Assembly: GCF_964355755.1 (NCBI RefSeq)
Contig: NC_092676.1
Span: 27,944,288 to 28,008,287 of the forward strand
From: Antedon mediterranea
Lineage: Eukaryota; Echinodermata; Crinoidea; Comatulida; Antedonidae
DNA length: 64,000 nt
Direction: 5' to 3'
Shown here piece by piece: positions 35,271-48,100 of this stretch. A program made the position numbers and the translations under genes. The notes below the pieces were generated by a model. The model did not search any database. It was not told the origin of the DNA and saw nothing but the letters and a program-made list of their open reading frames with translations. How positions within the stretch are numbered: position 1 is the first letter of the stretch; each line of letters begins with the position of its first letter.

Positions 35271-36291
35271 TTTAATATGTTGAAAAAGTCGTTAATCAAC
35301 TTAGAAACCCAATATTTAACTATTTTTTTCGATACAACCGATCAACAAAAATCACCCAGGAACACACGCCGCCTCGCTTTCATCCAGATGACATTCGACC
35401 TTCACTTCACTTATCTACCTCCCTCTACAGCTTTGGTTTACTTCCAACTTTTCCGCCGATGTGCCTTATTATATTAAAGATTGGCTGTATATCTTTGGAT
35501 GCAACTCTTTCAGTTTTTACTTTTTTTTTTACCTAAGCCCATGCCTATTTCCTGTTTTATACGTATCATACGCCTTACTGACTTTCAAAACGATACCATT
35601 GCTAAAAATTATGGTTTTTAGACAAGGTCCACTCCAAAAATGATTATGCAATATTATTTTTTCTTGTGCTTAATTAGAAGAGGGGTAAAAACCTGTGTTT
35701 TACAGCAGAACTTGGTTGGTAAACGAAAATGAATAAAGGGATTTACACACAAACAATAGCCCTATATTAACCCTAAATCAGAAATTCGTTCTTGCCATTG
35801 TTTCATTAGTTAACAAAAGTGTACTACTACAGTATGTGATTAACTGGATCTCAACAGTATTATATTTATATATATATTATTTTTTTTATCAAAACCAATT
35901 GACATCAAAATTCATTCGTCCACACAGACATATTCCTGGAGAGTTTAAACCCGCGCATGCGTGCTACCACCATCTGATACAAACTTACTGTCTGACGTAT
36001 GCGCGATAATTTGTTTTATCATCTTCTCCTCGAAGTTTGGCTTCCCGATGAGCTATAATACTTGAATTGGTGGTGCAGATTGGATATTTACAGTATAGCC
36101 TAATCGATGATCTATTTTTATTCAGAGCGTTTCTACCCAAGTGGAAAACAACCCGCATTGTGACTTTTTCTTTTTGTGTAAAATTTACATAACAAAGGAT
36201 GTGCCAAGAAGACGACAAAGGAATAATCAAAGTATTATATTAAGCTCTTGTTACTTGTACTTACTCGACATAACACGTTTATAGACCTACG

Positions 36292-39200
36292 ATGAAGGTG
36301 TTTAGCATTAGGTAAGTATACATGCCTAACATTTTCTGATTCAGAATGATATATATTGTGTATTTTTTTCTTTTTGTGGCGTAAACACCACTCTTGTATT
36401 CACATTATCAACATAACATATTCATATTATTTTCATTATTATTATTATATTTTATAATGTTTTTTATCACTTACAGTTTGATCAATTACTTCATCATGGC
36501 ATACTCTCCATGGTATAACATTTTAAATTTTGTAATTTTAAATTGTTCATATTTCTTTATACTCGATCCATATTACCTCTTTTTTTTTTCTCGTGAACTT
36601 TTCTATTCTACCGGTACACACAGCAGAAGTAACGGTTTAAAAAGCAAAACACAAGTTAAAATAATCGGATGATATACCTTTTTTTAAATTTTTCTTATGC
36701 GCTTAAAACAAATTATACATACATAGGCCTATACATTATAACATTTATTTCTCTTTTCTTTTCTATGTACAAAGTTTGTGATTAATTAATTAGAAATAAG
36801 AGGGACAAAACCTAAAAAGCGAAAACTTGTGAAGGGCTGCCTAAAATGTAAAAAAAAATAAGGTACAATTTTATCGTGTTGACATCGTATAGGCACTTAT
36901 TCGTCAGTCGAGAGCCCTGAACTTTGGCTATCTATTTTAATAGTAAGAGTAATGATACACACATATTATATGAATTGCATTATGTTTTTTGTTTTTACAG
37001 ACCACATCGTCGACTGAGGGTATTTGCATTACTTGTTCTTCTTGGAATATCAATACGGATTATTTCTAAGTTAGCGTTGTTTTCACGTGATCTTCGACGC
37101 ATTCGGTCACCAAAAATTAATACAATACACACATTTTATCCATCAAAAAACGACACTGGAATTATTGAATGTGAGTTAATATTCCATTTTTGTCTTTAGT
37201 TAATAGGTTTAGAGGAAGGAATGTTTTGCCTTATTTTCCTTCTGAACCGAATTAGTAACGAATTAGTAACGAATTAGTAACGAATTAGTAACGAATTAGT
37301 AACGAATTAGTAACGAATTTGAGGGACCAAATTGACTGTGTCACACGGAAATGAATGGATAGTAGGCTCATGGAGGTATAATTTTTATACCTCCATGGTA
37401 GGCCTAAAGACCACCACTATATACTAGACCCCATTACTGTAAAGTCAGCGCCCTTGAACGCCTTTTCCATTACTTTGAATCATAAGCCCTTTCTTTGTCA
37501 ATTGTTTTGATTTGTAATTTCACTCTTCCCTGGTTTTTTATAGTCGGCGTTTAGATTTTATGAAAATCAAGTATCGTACATATGAAACGCCATGTGTGCC
37601 AAAAAATCTGTTACTAATATTAAGTCGAATCACAATCTAAAATACCTACACTGTGTATTTTACCTAATATCTGTTTATCAACTCCAATTTACATCAATTT
37701 TCTATACTTTTATCTTCTAATAAAGTTAATGGTAAAACATGGATGTCATTCACGGACATCGACAGTCCTGGAGTGTACCGCGCATGCGTGCCACGACCAT
37801 CTGATGCCAAGTTACTGTCTGCGATAACTGGCGGTATAATAGAGGACAACCAAGGAATGACCATTATTTATTGTCTATCATTATGCATTGATCGAGTGAG
37901 TACGGTACATTCTTTAATATTTATCCATCGCTTGTGATTGGGCAACTCGCTTACTTTGCGCTTACGTCCTTGCGTTGCGTTCTAGTGGGAACCAAGCTTT
38001 AATTTCCACTAAGGACGCAATGCAAGGACGTAACGCAAACGTAAGTGATTTGACTAATCACAAGCGATGGATTATTCGAACAGTGGCTTGTCATTGGTCA
38101 ACTCGCGTTGCGCGTACGTCCTTGAGTTGCGTCTCTAGTGGGAACCACGCTTAAGTGAGATCCAAGCCGGCCGCCGTAGATCCTAAGCATAATAATGAGT
38201 AATAAAATTGTATGCAATAAAAGTAAACTTTTGTTTTTAGGGGTATACATATACTGCACTAGGAAGAGGAACCCAGTGTCTATGTGGTAACATCCAAGAT
38301 AAAGACAGCGAACTATATTTAGGAGACTACCAAGATAGCAGGTTTTGTGACACGCCCTGTGGTGGTGAGGCGCATTACAGCTGTGGTGGCAGACATTATT
38401 TATCTATCTACCGCACAAGTGTTCCAGGTTAGTACATTTAGTATTATTTAGTGGCATAAACAGTGTCCATGAAATGCTATTGCCAATCATGCACGATAAA
38501 ACCCATAGAATTAGTACAATAACTGTTTTATACACTTTTGATAAGTTTTGTTTTTCCGGTTCGATGATTGTAGTGCTAAACTCGTTGTGAATGCATCTTT
38601 ATGACTATTTGACTTTTAAAGCAACAGAAATAACTGGCATTTGTTATTTTGATTTAATCTCTTTTATTATTGTATACACATATATAAGGCTTTATAGACT
38701 TTTTAACCCACCGGTTGTGTTCATTTTACAAATTTTGGAAATAAAGTTATAGATCCAAAATAATGAATAGAATTGTAAATATAATTCGTAATTCACCCAC
38801 TAAACAATTAACTGGAAACTAACGGGAATTTTTTTTCTCATTTTAAAGGTAATGTAGCATGCTTCAATTAAAAATTAATTTTACAAATATTTATATATTA
38901 TGTGATGCCTACCAACAAAAATTCATTTATGTTTAGATCAGCGATGTGTCGATGTGAAGTTGAAACCTGAGGGAAGTTTGCCTCTCGTGGCACTAGCAAG
39001 TTACCCTAGATCGGGCAACACGTGGACCAGACAACTCATTGAAAAATCGTCAGGCATCCCAACTGGTAGCACTATGTGGAGGAGTGAAATGAAAATGGCG
39101 ATTTCCAAAAAAGGTTTGTATACAAAAATATTAAGTCCAAACTATTAATGAATAACAAAATAAATAAAATGTTGTATTTGTTAATCTGAGGCGTCTTGAA

Positions 39201-41109
39201 GTATATTGTAGGTCATTGATTGTGTAAACCATTAATTTTAACTTTCGTCTTGAACCGTAAGTTAACATTAATGGTGTACAATAAATGAACTAAATATCAA
39301 TATACTAATCATTATTGTTTTGTTCTAAGGTGTAGCGCCGCTAGCGGGAGTTTATATTCTTTTAAAGGTGATTCATCAAGCACAAGCTAGTATAGGTATG
39401 ACACGCCGCGTGTGCCAACATTTTTACGAATAATAAATATCCTTCTTGTAGAACCCCAGTTTAAAAAAAAAAGCAACACTTTTAAATTGCATAGAGCATT
39501 TCAGTGCTTTGTACAGTAGCCTGGATGTTCAGAGCTTATTTTTGTTTTTCTATTAATTTGGATGTAATAACATTGTGTATTGAATTAAATATATTTCTTA
39601 GCACAATATTATTAACAAATGTTTTGTTTAAATATAGTATTTTTAGGTGGAAACATTAACTACAAGTTGCAGAGGACTATATGTATAAAATCACACTCGC
39701 ACAAGGTACAAGATATCAAGGAATTTAAAGGGGCAATACTGTTGATTCGGAATCCCTATCGTACGTTAGTAGCTGAAGTATTCAGACGATTAATGATCGT
39801 TGAAAACAAAAACTCAACAGCAACTTCGAAATACTTTAAATCCGAAGGTACATTACACTTTCTTTACTATTTACGTTTGTTTGTTTGTTTTATCTTTATA
39901 CTGGGTGACCTCTTCAGTCACTGATCTCCCAGAGGGCCCAGTTGGTGATCAGTGGCTGTGATGTACTAATACACCGGGGTAACCCCCTACTCATCTCGAA
40001 AGATGTACAGTACTAGGTTCTTTAAAGTGCACACGAGCAAGTTGTGTACACTGGACCTACGTTTTATAGTCCTTATCCGAGAAGACTCGTTCTACCACCA
40101 GAACCATGGAGTGAGTGAGTGAGTGAGCCTCGAACCCCTGCCGATGTTATGGCTACGTGATTACGGTTCCACTGTCTTAATCGCTCGGCCACTCACTCAC
40201 TGTATTGGGCTCAGAAAACAGTATATAAATATTGCACTAAGTGTTACTGTATTTATTATTGTAACACACTAAGATGCAAAGTAAGGACGTAGACGCAAAG
40301 CAAGCGGATCGTACCAAAAGAAAAATATTTTAATGATAATCATGTTTTGTACTTGTTTATATTTTGCTGATAAACTTTTAAAATCAATATTGGTTTCCGT
40401 GTTTATGAAAAAGACAAATTGATAAATGTGTGGTTGGCTGTACATTGGTGGAACCTAATGCGTCATGGTAAACAGACTCTCAAGACTAAAAGACAGACTT
40501 GACGGACAAAGACAAAATGCATCATGTACCCTAGACTTGCCCCAATATCGGGTTATTCGAGGCTTTTTGACTGTTTGTATGAAATAGCTCAAGTAGTACA
40601 CGTATGAAACGCCATATGTGCCAAACTATTTTTCCTTAATATTAAGGAACCCAGACTACATGTACCTCGTTCTCTGATTATCATTAAACTATGTGTAATA
40701 CAGTCTTAACTATATTAATCTTACAGAATGGAATGCCTTTGTTGATGTTCAGATTAATGATTGGCGAGACACTGCCCTTAATTGGATTAAAAACACTCCT
40801 AAGATACTTGTAGTACACTATGAGAACCTCGAAGATAACACATTTAAAGAAATACACAGAATGATGGATTTTTTAAATGTATTCGCTACAGACAACAGAA
40901 TAAAATGTGCAATACAGGAACATCCGTCCTCAAAATCGACGGGCCTATCACTTGGAAACCATTTTCGCAAAACCAGGGTATATTTGACTAACAATCCATT
41001 TAGTGATAGCCAAAAAGAACTGATAGATAGAAATATTGAGATGGTTAATTCCACACTAAATAGCAAAGGTCTTACGCCATTACCTGCCTATTCAGTGACT
41101 GTATTTTAA
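36292..41109 (+). CDS. WSC-domain sulfotransferase (WSCD1/2-like)
   Basis: Type II membrane sulfotransferase related to vertebrate WSCD1/WSCD2, which are named sialate O-sulfotransferases; expected in the Golgi with PAPS as donor. Exons: 36292-36311, 37001-37170, 37726-37895, 38241-38427, 38937-39113, 39647-39847, 40727-41109. All junctions are GT-AG and in phase; 1308 nt encode 435 aa. Residues 14-28 (VFALLVLLGISIRII) form a signal anchor. A single WSC domain (about 75-180) carries eight cysteines, including YCLSLC, QCLCG and FCDTPCGG. The sulfotransferase domain follows: ALASYPRSGNTWTRQLIE is the 5'-PSB loop (about residues 202-218), then RTICIKSH, AILLIRNPYRTLVAE and ILVVHYENL. Vertebrate WSCDs have two WSC domains; this one has one, so it may be an ancestral or divergent paralogue. 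A phase-compatible extra exon at 39330-39395 is left out because it overlaps a dispersed repeat and would break the spacing seen in vertebrate WSCD. Confidence 0.9.
37248..37319 (+). repeat. 11-bp tandem repeat, 6 perfect units plus a partial
   Basis: CGAATTAGTAA repeated six times without change, then CGAATT, in intron 2 of the WSCD-like gene. The uniformity points to recent expansion. Confidence 0.95.
37565..37630 (+). repeat. Dispersed repeat, family D, partial
   Basis: ATCAAGTATCGTACATATGA, AACGCCATGTGTGCCAAA and AATATTAAG; WSCD intron 2. Confidence 0.65.
37924..38001. mobile_element. MITE-B right half
   Basis: CGCTTGTGATTGGGCAACTC through CTAGTGGGAACCAAGC; begins 28 bp after the donor of WSCD exon 3. 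Confidence 0.85.
38002..38153. mobile_element. MITE-B copy, full length
   Basis: Directly follows the half copy at 37924-38001; ends at GGGAACCACGCTTAA. Confidence 0.88.
39372..39460 (+). repeat. Dispersed repeat, family D, diverged
   Basis: CACAAGCTAGTATAGGTATG, ACACGCCGCGTGTGCCAACA and AGAACCCCAG. It overlaps the rejected cassette exon of the WSCD-like gene. Confidence 0.6.
39890..40200 (-). mobile_element. tRNA-derived SINE (S2) in WSCD intron
   Basis: In reverse complement: an A-box-like GTGGCCGAGCGATTAAGAC and a B box GGGGTTCGAGGCTC, then a GTGA microsatellite and a body with CACTTTAAAGAACCTAGTAC and ACATCTTTCGAGATGAG. Head looks Ser/Leu-tRNA-like. Confidence 0.8.
40265..40312. mobile_element. 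MITE-B fragment
   Basis: AAGGACGTAGACGCAAAGCA with left-arm flanks only. Confidence 0.45.
40531..40658 (+). repeat. Dispersed repeat, family D
   Basis: CTAGACTTGCCCC ... GCTCAAGTAGTACACGTATG, AAACGCCATATGTGCCAAAC and AAGGAACCCAGACTAC; last WSCD intron. Confidence 0.75.
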
Positions 41110-41311
41110 GTATGAACAGTGAGTACAAGTGTGACAGAATTTGTCAAGAACCTGGCCGTTTTCCAATAACAGTTAATAATAGTTAAATCTATCATTAATT
41201 ACATCGGTTTTAATTATTTTTGTAAACGACTGTTGCCAGGAAAAGAAATCTTGGGTACGTATATTTACCACCAATGTAAAATAGGCCCTGTACGGTACTA
41301 CATAATAATAA

Positions 41312-41610
41312 TAATAGTTCATTCTTATACAGCGCATATAAGCAAGCTCTCACTGCGCTGCACATTATTACCCCGGTAATTTTGTGTGGATCCGACACGT
41401 AACATACTCCCATAATGCAGCTAGTAATCAGCGCAAAGTTGTGTCTTGGTGGATCATCTAACCGGTACCCATTTAATACACCTGGGTGGATCGAGAGAGG
41501 CAAATGCAAGTAAAGTGTCTTGCATAAGGATACAAACAATGCAGAAAGAGTTGGATTCGAACCACGATCTCACGATCAGTAATTCAACGTCCAACACACT
41601 GCCCCACACT
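41312..41610 (-). mobile_element. tRNA-derived SINE (S1), minus orientation
   Basis: In reverse complement: GGTTCGAATCCAACTC B box, CCACCCAGGTGTATTAAATG, ATGGGTACCGGTTAGATGAT and GGGGTAATAATGTGCAGCGC, ending in a TTATTATTATTAT tail. About 200 bp after the WSCD stop. Confidence 0.85.
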
Positions 41611-42048
41611 ACAAACTGTACTTGTATACTGAATCATGATAATAGTTAGTTCGTTTGCAATGCTTAAATAGAATAGACAGAGACGAACACAACATACCTC
41701 AGTGATAGAAATACACAACAATAAACCACAATATTGTTTCTAACATTATTGAACAACCATTTATAAGATGGGTTGAAAGTGCTTCCACATTGAGCTTACC
41801 TTTTTTTTCATTTTCGTCTTTCCACAGTATAATATATATTATCCAAGTTTGCACTAACATAACGTATACACTATAAGATATATTATCCTATCCTCTCTGC
41901 TTCTTTATCCCCAAATAACATGTTCAACATGCCTGTATGTAACACCTGCAATTATTCTGAAAGCCGGACTGTGACGTCAAGAATGTTGGTGGTTGTTTTT
42001 TCAAACAGTTATAGCGCCACCCTTAAAAGTGTTTAATCAATACTTCTG

Positions 42049-42201
42049 AAGCTCTGCTGCACTATCAAACTTATCAAAATGTGATGTGCTCATATGGACA
42101 TGATGATGTCATATCACTACTATATTTAAACATATCACTACCATATTTGGGCACATCACACATTTTTTGATCAAACTAGTTTTATAGTGTAGACAGAGTT
42201 T
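42049..42201. mobile_element. MITE-A copy 13
   Basis: Both ends recognisable, two internal modules. Confidence 0.85.
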
Positions 42202-44705
42202 TACCAAACAGAAATAAATTGTAAAAAATACTTTAATTTACCGACACAGAGTAAACAGTGTTTTTCTAATGCGCAATGCTATTATTATATTTATACAGAG
42301 TGAATGCTTGATCTTCTATATCAATTAATAATCTAAAAAAACGAAACATTGGTTGGTTATTTGAACTAATTTATTTACATAAAAATACATCCCTGTTTAG
42401 TGTACAAATATATGAAACTTAATGTTGACTCTATTGCATGACGTAATCAACTTAAACTGAATTTAGTAAAATTCATTCGTGACAGAAAAGACTGAAATTA
42501 CATTACATAATTTCAATATTTTCTGGTTAAGTAAGTACATTGATTGGAATTACAATTACATGTAAATTAATGCTGTTGGCTTTCCATAGTCATATATTAT
42601 TTATTCGTTTGATAAGGTTTCAAAATATATCTGTAAATATAAAATATAAATACGGTACTGTCTGTAATTCTTTATAACTAATTAATTTTATATGGATCAG
42701 TGAAAATTATTTTTCAGTAAGATACCATTATAAATTTAACCCCATCGCAGCAGCGAGGAGTCGTTTTTATTTAATTATGCTTAGCATAAAATCATTGAAA
42801 TAATTTTTATCAATAATATACTATAATTTAAAATGTTCATTAAACATTACTTTCGGCGGCAATTCAACACATTTGTTCCGAATTATCAACAGTAAATGGT
42901 GTAAATTACCAATACTTAGTAGCGATTGAGCAATACAATTGATTATTATTATAATTATCAATTAAAAAAATATATTTCGTAAATTACAATCAAAATGTCA
43001 GTGTTGTAAGCCATGTGATCTATGACGTAGTCTAGCAACTTCTGACAACTACATAAATTCGAATTAAATTCGACGGTTTAATTACCATTCAGTTGACTAC
43101 GGATCAATATGTTGCCAGAATATACTAGACAATTTAATCTTAAAACACACCCTTATACACACCCAGACTAATGATTTTTACTAATTTATTTTCTGGCTAC
43201 TAACATGATTGTTTTGTATCTTGCAATATAGCATGGACGATCTGTTACAAGTTTGATTTTTTCAATAAAGTAAAGTTATATCAGAAGGTCCATTATTAAA
43301 TTGGTTAATTGGTTAATGTTTGATTTTACCGTCAATTCTAGTAAGCGGTAATGTGTAATTTAAGTACTGTAAGTTATAATCAGTTCCTATTTTACTATTT
43401 ACTTTGCCACCAAAATCCCTCCCATACATGAGATATTATAAGCAAAAACCTGTATTCTATGGCGGCCATTTTGAAAATCGAAAATGGCGGCTTTTCTAGG
43501 CCAGATGAGCTGTAACTTTTTTTGGTGGATATATAGACCCCATATGACACAAATCAGTTGAGAAACACTTGTTTTTAATTTTTCCAGAGAAAGTGGAAAG
43601 TGGGGATACTAGAATAAAATGATGTATTAATAAGAATTGTGAGAACATTATTTCGGAGAGTCAAAGAACACTAATAAGAATAACTCTAAGCCCTCCCGCC
43701 GAAAGGACCCTCGGTCGTTTGAGCTTGGTTAACTCATCGGTTTAGCATTTATAATTTTTTTTTCATAAAAAAAAACTTTTTTAAACACAGACACGGTCAA
43801 CAAACATCAGCAATCTTATATCAATAAATAAACTTAAAAATCCCAAAAATATAGTATAAACTAAAAAGAGAGTACTGATAAAAATGATATAAATATCTGT
43901 ACTCCAATCATAAACGGTTTCACATAAGGTGTAAAAACATTATTACAGTAAAATATATATTTACAACGCGATATATTTTCACCCTTATAGACATATTTTC
44001 AATTTTTTTAACACTCTTATATCATCTCGCACACAATTTCTTTTTGGGCTAGAAGTTTTTCGTTTCTAATTTCTTGGATTTAAACTTACTAAATAAGACT
44101 TAGACCCAAATACTAGCAAACCTTAGTTTGTAAACACATTTTTCAACAAAAGTTTGACAAAGTTTCCTAAGCTTTTGTCCACACTAGAAAACTTTATCAG
44201 ATTCAAATTTTCTCGGGTTTGCAATCTGAAATTTGCTAGTTTAAACTAGACTTTAATTTACCAACACGTTCATAAGAAGTAAAACAATATAATAATTATA
44301 TAAATGCATAAAAGAGTTGCTTAAATTGCGTCATATTCAGTTTCCCCTTAATCCAATTTGTAACAGAAAATAACAATCGTTTCCAAGCTGATTTTCAGAC
44401 CTATTCTCATCACTTTTTTATGCCTCTTCATAACTTTAAATTGTATTACAAATGAATTACCTCAAAATTATATTATAAAAGTTTTTTAGAATTAATAGTT
44501 CGAGACTATTAGGTTATAGTTAAATTTAACTTGGTCAGCGCGATGCATTTGTCCACTTAGACAAGTTTTCCCCAAGAGCGTTTCACTAGGCATAATATCT
44601 TGAACTTTTTTTCCTTCACACAAACAGACAATACTTTCGACAGCGTTCATGTAGATATTGTCTGCGTTTTCTCCTGAGTATCAGCTACCACGTGACCATA
44701 GATTT
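42202..44705. other. Intergenic region between the WSCD-like gene and Alx
   Basis: AT-rich, no exon recognised apart from the candidate at 44706-44771. At 43459-43495 two ATGGCGGC motifs flank CCATTTTGAAAATCG, an imperfect palindrome with YY1-like cores. It may be a repeat common in marine invertebrates. Confidence 0.45.
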
Positions 44706-44771
44706 CTAGTCTGCCCTGTCGTCCGGCGATGAGGCCACGTCGTTATGATATCCATGGTGATGCCTTAAAAG
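44706..44771 (-). other. Candidate alternative last exon of Alx
   Basis: A strong acceptor (ctattgttttcag) ends at 44772. The following 66 nt stay open in phase 0 (LLRHHHGYHNDVASSPDDRAD) and end in TAG. Alx exon 3 ends in phase 0, so it could join here and skip the OAR exon. No other evidence; could be chance. Confidence 0.25.
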
Positions 44772-45143
44772 CTGAAAACAATAGAAACACGTTTAACTCA
44801 CAACGACAGACATCTCTTTATCTTCATGCTTTATCAAAACGTTGTTGAAATCCGCAGAGAAAATGGAAAGAGGCAACAATACAGGTTTGTTAGATATCAT
44901 GTTATTGATGATAGCATGCGGAGAAATCCATTTTCAGATACCGTGATTCCCGATTCATCATGCTAGACGTATCTTCGACAAACCATGCACCCTATTAGCC
45001 TGGGTTTAATTTAATAAAGCCGCCATTTTTACCGGGGAACCAGAATCCACACTTTGTTTTTATCTTTAATATTGCCTTTAGTTCATCCCTGATAAACATG
45101 CGTCATTTGTTATCAAATTTGCACAAGAGCTTAATTAGCTTTT

Positions 45144-48100
45144 TTAAGTAAAGCCATTCATTAGGCCCATGACACTGCTATGCTCTTTCGCCCGCAGACG
45201 AAGTGCAGCGATGCTGTTAGACCTTCGATCAGTTTCTTGGCAAGGCATATCAGAGACGTACTGACCATTAAACGTACTACTAGTCATGTTCATGAAGGAA
45301 GCTGGAGAAGGACTGGATACTGATGACATCACATTCATCGCTTGAGCATGGTTGTGGTTTGGTACTCCCATGAAGTTTGGAAGGGTGCTTTGAGGTGCCA
45401 TACAGGAACTAGGATGCGGAGCTTGCATCTGGTGAGCTTGGTTCATACTGCCTAACCCGGCCATGTTGCCAACCCAAGGTGAATTCTGCATCTATAATTG
45501 GATGAAAATTATTTATTTGTAAATTTCAATTTTTAAATAACATATATTAGTCTTAGTGTGCGCCATGTGCAACTAAACTAACACGATTCCGTTCTTAAAA
45601 CGGAATGAATGATTGGAATTATTTTAAAATATCAATTGCGCCCTCTATCATTTAAAACTTTTGAAGTTTTGTTTTTAGCTTGTTGTTGATATTAAATGGA
45701 AGAGGGACAACACACCCTACTATATATTAGTATTTTATTATATTCAATGTTAGTAATATAACGTTAATTAATATAATAATACCACTAACTAATACAGCAA
45801 AAACCTTAGTAAACACTTTTAAAATGTTAGTTTTGCTCTGTTCAGTTCAAGATTTGATGTTTGCTATAGCCTATTCGTAAGAATACATTAAGCTCTGTAT
45901 ACAAACAAAAATGTGTGATGTGCCCAAATATGGTAGTGATATGGCATCATCATATCCATATACGGGCACATCACATTTTTTTTCACATAAAGTTTGACAG
46001 TGTAGACAAGGCTTAAAATACACTGTATATTTATCGATAACACTTACTTGAAGGCCTACTTGTGCGTATGCGTCCGGCCTCGGTGCAATAGGCATTTCGT
46101 ATCCGGCTCCTGGTCCCATAGCTCTCATGTTTTGAAGTTGACCGAATCGTTCCTTCTTTCTCCATTTGGCTCTACGATTTTGGAACCATACCTACAAAAT
46201 AAAAAAAAGAATGATACTCTTAGACATTTGTCACATTTTCTAACTTGTTTTTTAAGGTTTTGGTTCAACATGTGGTACGATCAAACGATTATCCTTTATT
46301 TTAATTCAGAAAAAAATCCAATGATTGAAAAACTACTTTTAGTTAAAAGTTAAACCTTCGAAATCCTATACAAAAATTGTCTTACAAAAAAAGATTTAAA
46401 GATGAGACGTAACAGATGTCAGTTGATTCCCGTGTCAGCTGAAAAGCTTCTGTGATCACTCGAGCTAATGACTAAGCTGAAACGACTGTTTTGTTTTTTA
46501 GAAAACTTGCCGAGTCAGTAAAAACTTGTCGGCTTTGCGCACTTGTTTGACACGAAATGGTCTCCACTTTTTCCTACATATCCTTGAACTAGAGTGTTTT
46601 TGATGCAATCGACTGACACGCAGAAAAGAAAACAAAGTTTCCCCAGGGTGCTAGAGGTCTGTGGGTTAATTAGTATTGTATCGTTGGATCATTATCTGTT
46701 CGTCCAGAATGATTTACAATCCGTATCAAGAGAATTAATTTAGGAACAATTAGGCAACGTTCTCTTAACTTCTACACGTTCTACATCAGTAATATTTAGC
46801 ACACAGCACTTTTCAAAGATGTGGGAAAATATTATACAGTATGCGTCAGGTATGTCCTTGTCACGCAATACGGGGCGCCATAATTGTCTACGTCACAACC
46901 GCGCCCCGTAACATAAACCAAAAATAAATTAAAGATAAATAATAAAAGATCATATAGTTTTACTTTGAAATGAAACTCTTCCGGGCAAGATGTTCAAATG
47001 ATCCCTGGATTAAAATTGTCTCTATGATTAAGATATTTGTTGATATTATCAGTTTAATTCAATAAATATCGTTTTAATTGTAAAATGTTCAGGATGCCCA
47101 ATACCTTAAGTGGTTTATGGTAAAGTTGAAATTGAATCCAATAAACTCAACTGTTGAATGACAGATCATTAGCTAACAGATATCATTTATGACTTTTCGA
47201 TCTACACTACTACAAAAAGTCTATACTATAAATAAACATACATTTCCTTTAAAAAAGAAGGGAGGATTATGAAGACATCGTCGCGCCAAGACACACAACT
47301 AAAGCGCGCGCGTGTGTGTATAGTGTTTCATCAGTATTTGTACGCGTTAGAATACAAGGTAACAAACACGGATATTTAAAAAAAATATTTGTTATAGGTT
47401 TTCTGCTATCTATCATAGTTGTAAATCTCATAATTGTATCAAATTTCCATTTATGTATAGGCTACTAAATTTATATTTAAATCGTTGTTGACCTTAATGG
47501 CGTTTTTTTGTAATTGTACCCGCTTTTGGCCTAGTTTTAGGTCACTGTACTATATCTAAAATGACAACTAGTCCCATTGTGAAATCGTAAATACTATAGC
47601 ATGTTGTCAATACCATAAAGTTTAAAACAATGGAGATCTCGCATATTTCTGTATTAAAAACTTTGTTTGAATATGTAAAAGCGGTTTTTAACACACCACC
47701 AAAAAATTCCCTCGTAACTCTTAGCATGTCACTAGTAGAAAAAAAAATTAACACCGTATCACATGGGAAAAGAAAACGTACCTAAAATTACCCATATGTA
47801 ACCTTTTGTCCAAAGTTTCCGTCTCTGTTGTACATCATATTCAAGGCTGTGAGTCCCCGGGGAATCGACAAGGGTTACATGAGACCCACGGGGAGCTGCT
47901 ACTGTCTCGTAGCCTTGGCATTTCCCCAAATTTGACGGGGTAGTAATTTAGTATTATGTAAATGTAATTGTATATAATACATTTATCCGATACTTCATTT
48001 ACTGTAGCCTACTCTTCAATTCTACTTTAATGAAAATAGCGCCTTAACAATACGGTACAATGTACATTTTTAAATACTGATTTTGTTAACATAACAGTAT

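Noticed and set aside
37248-37319. CRISPR-like array
   Set aside because: Direct 11-bp units with no spacers, in a eukaryotic intron; a simple tandem repeat.
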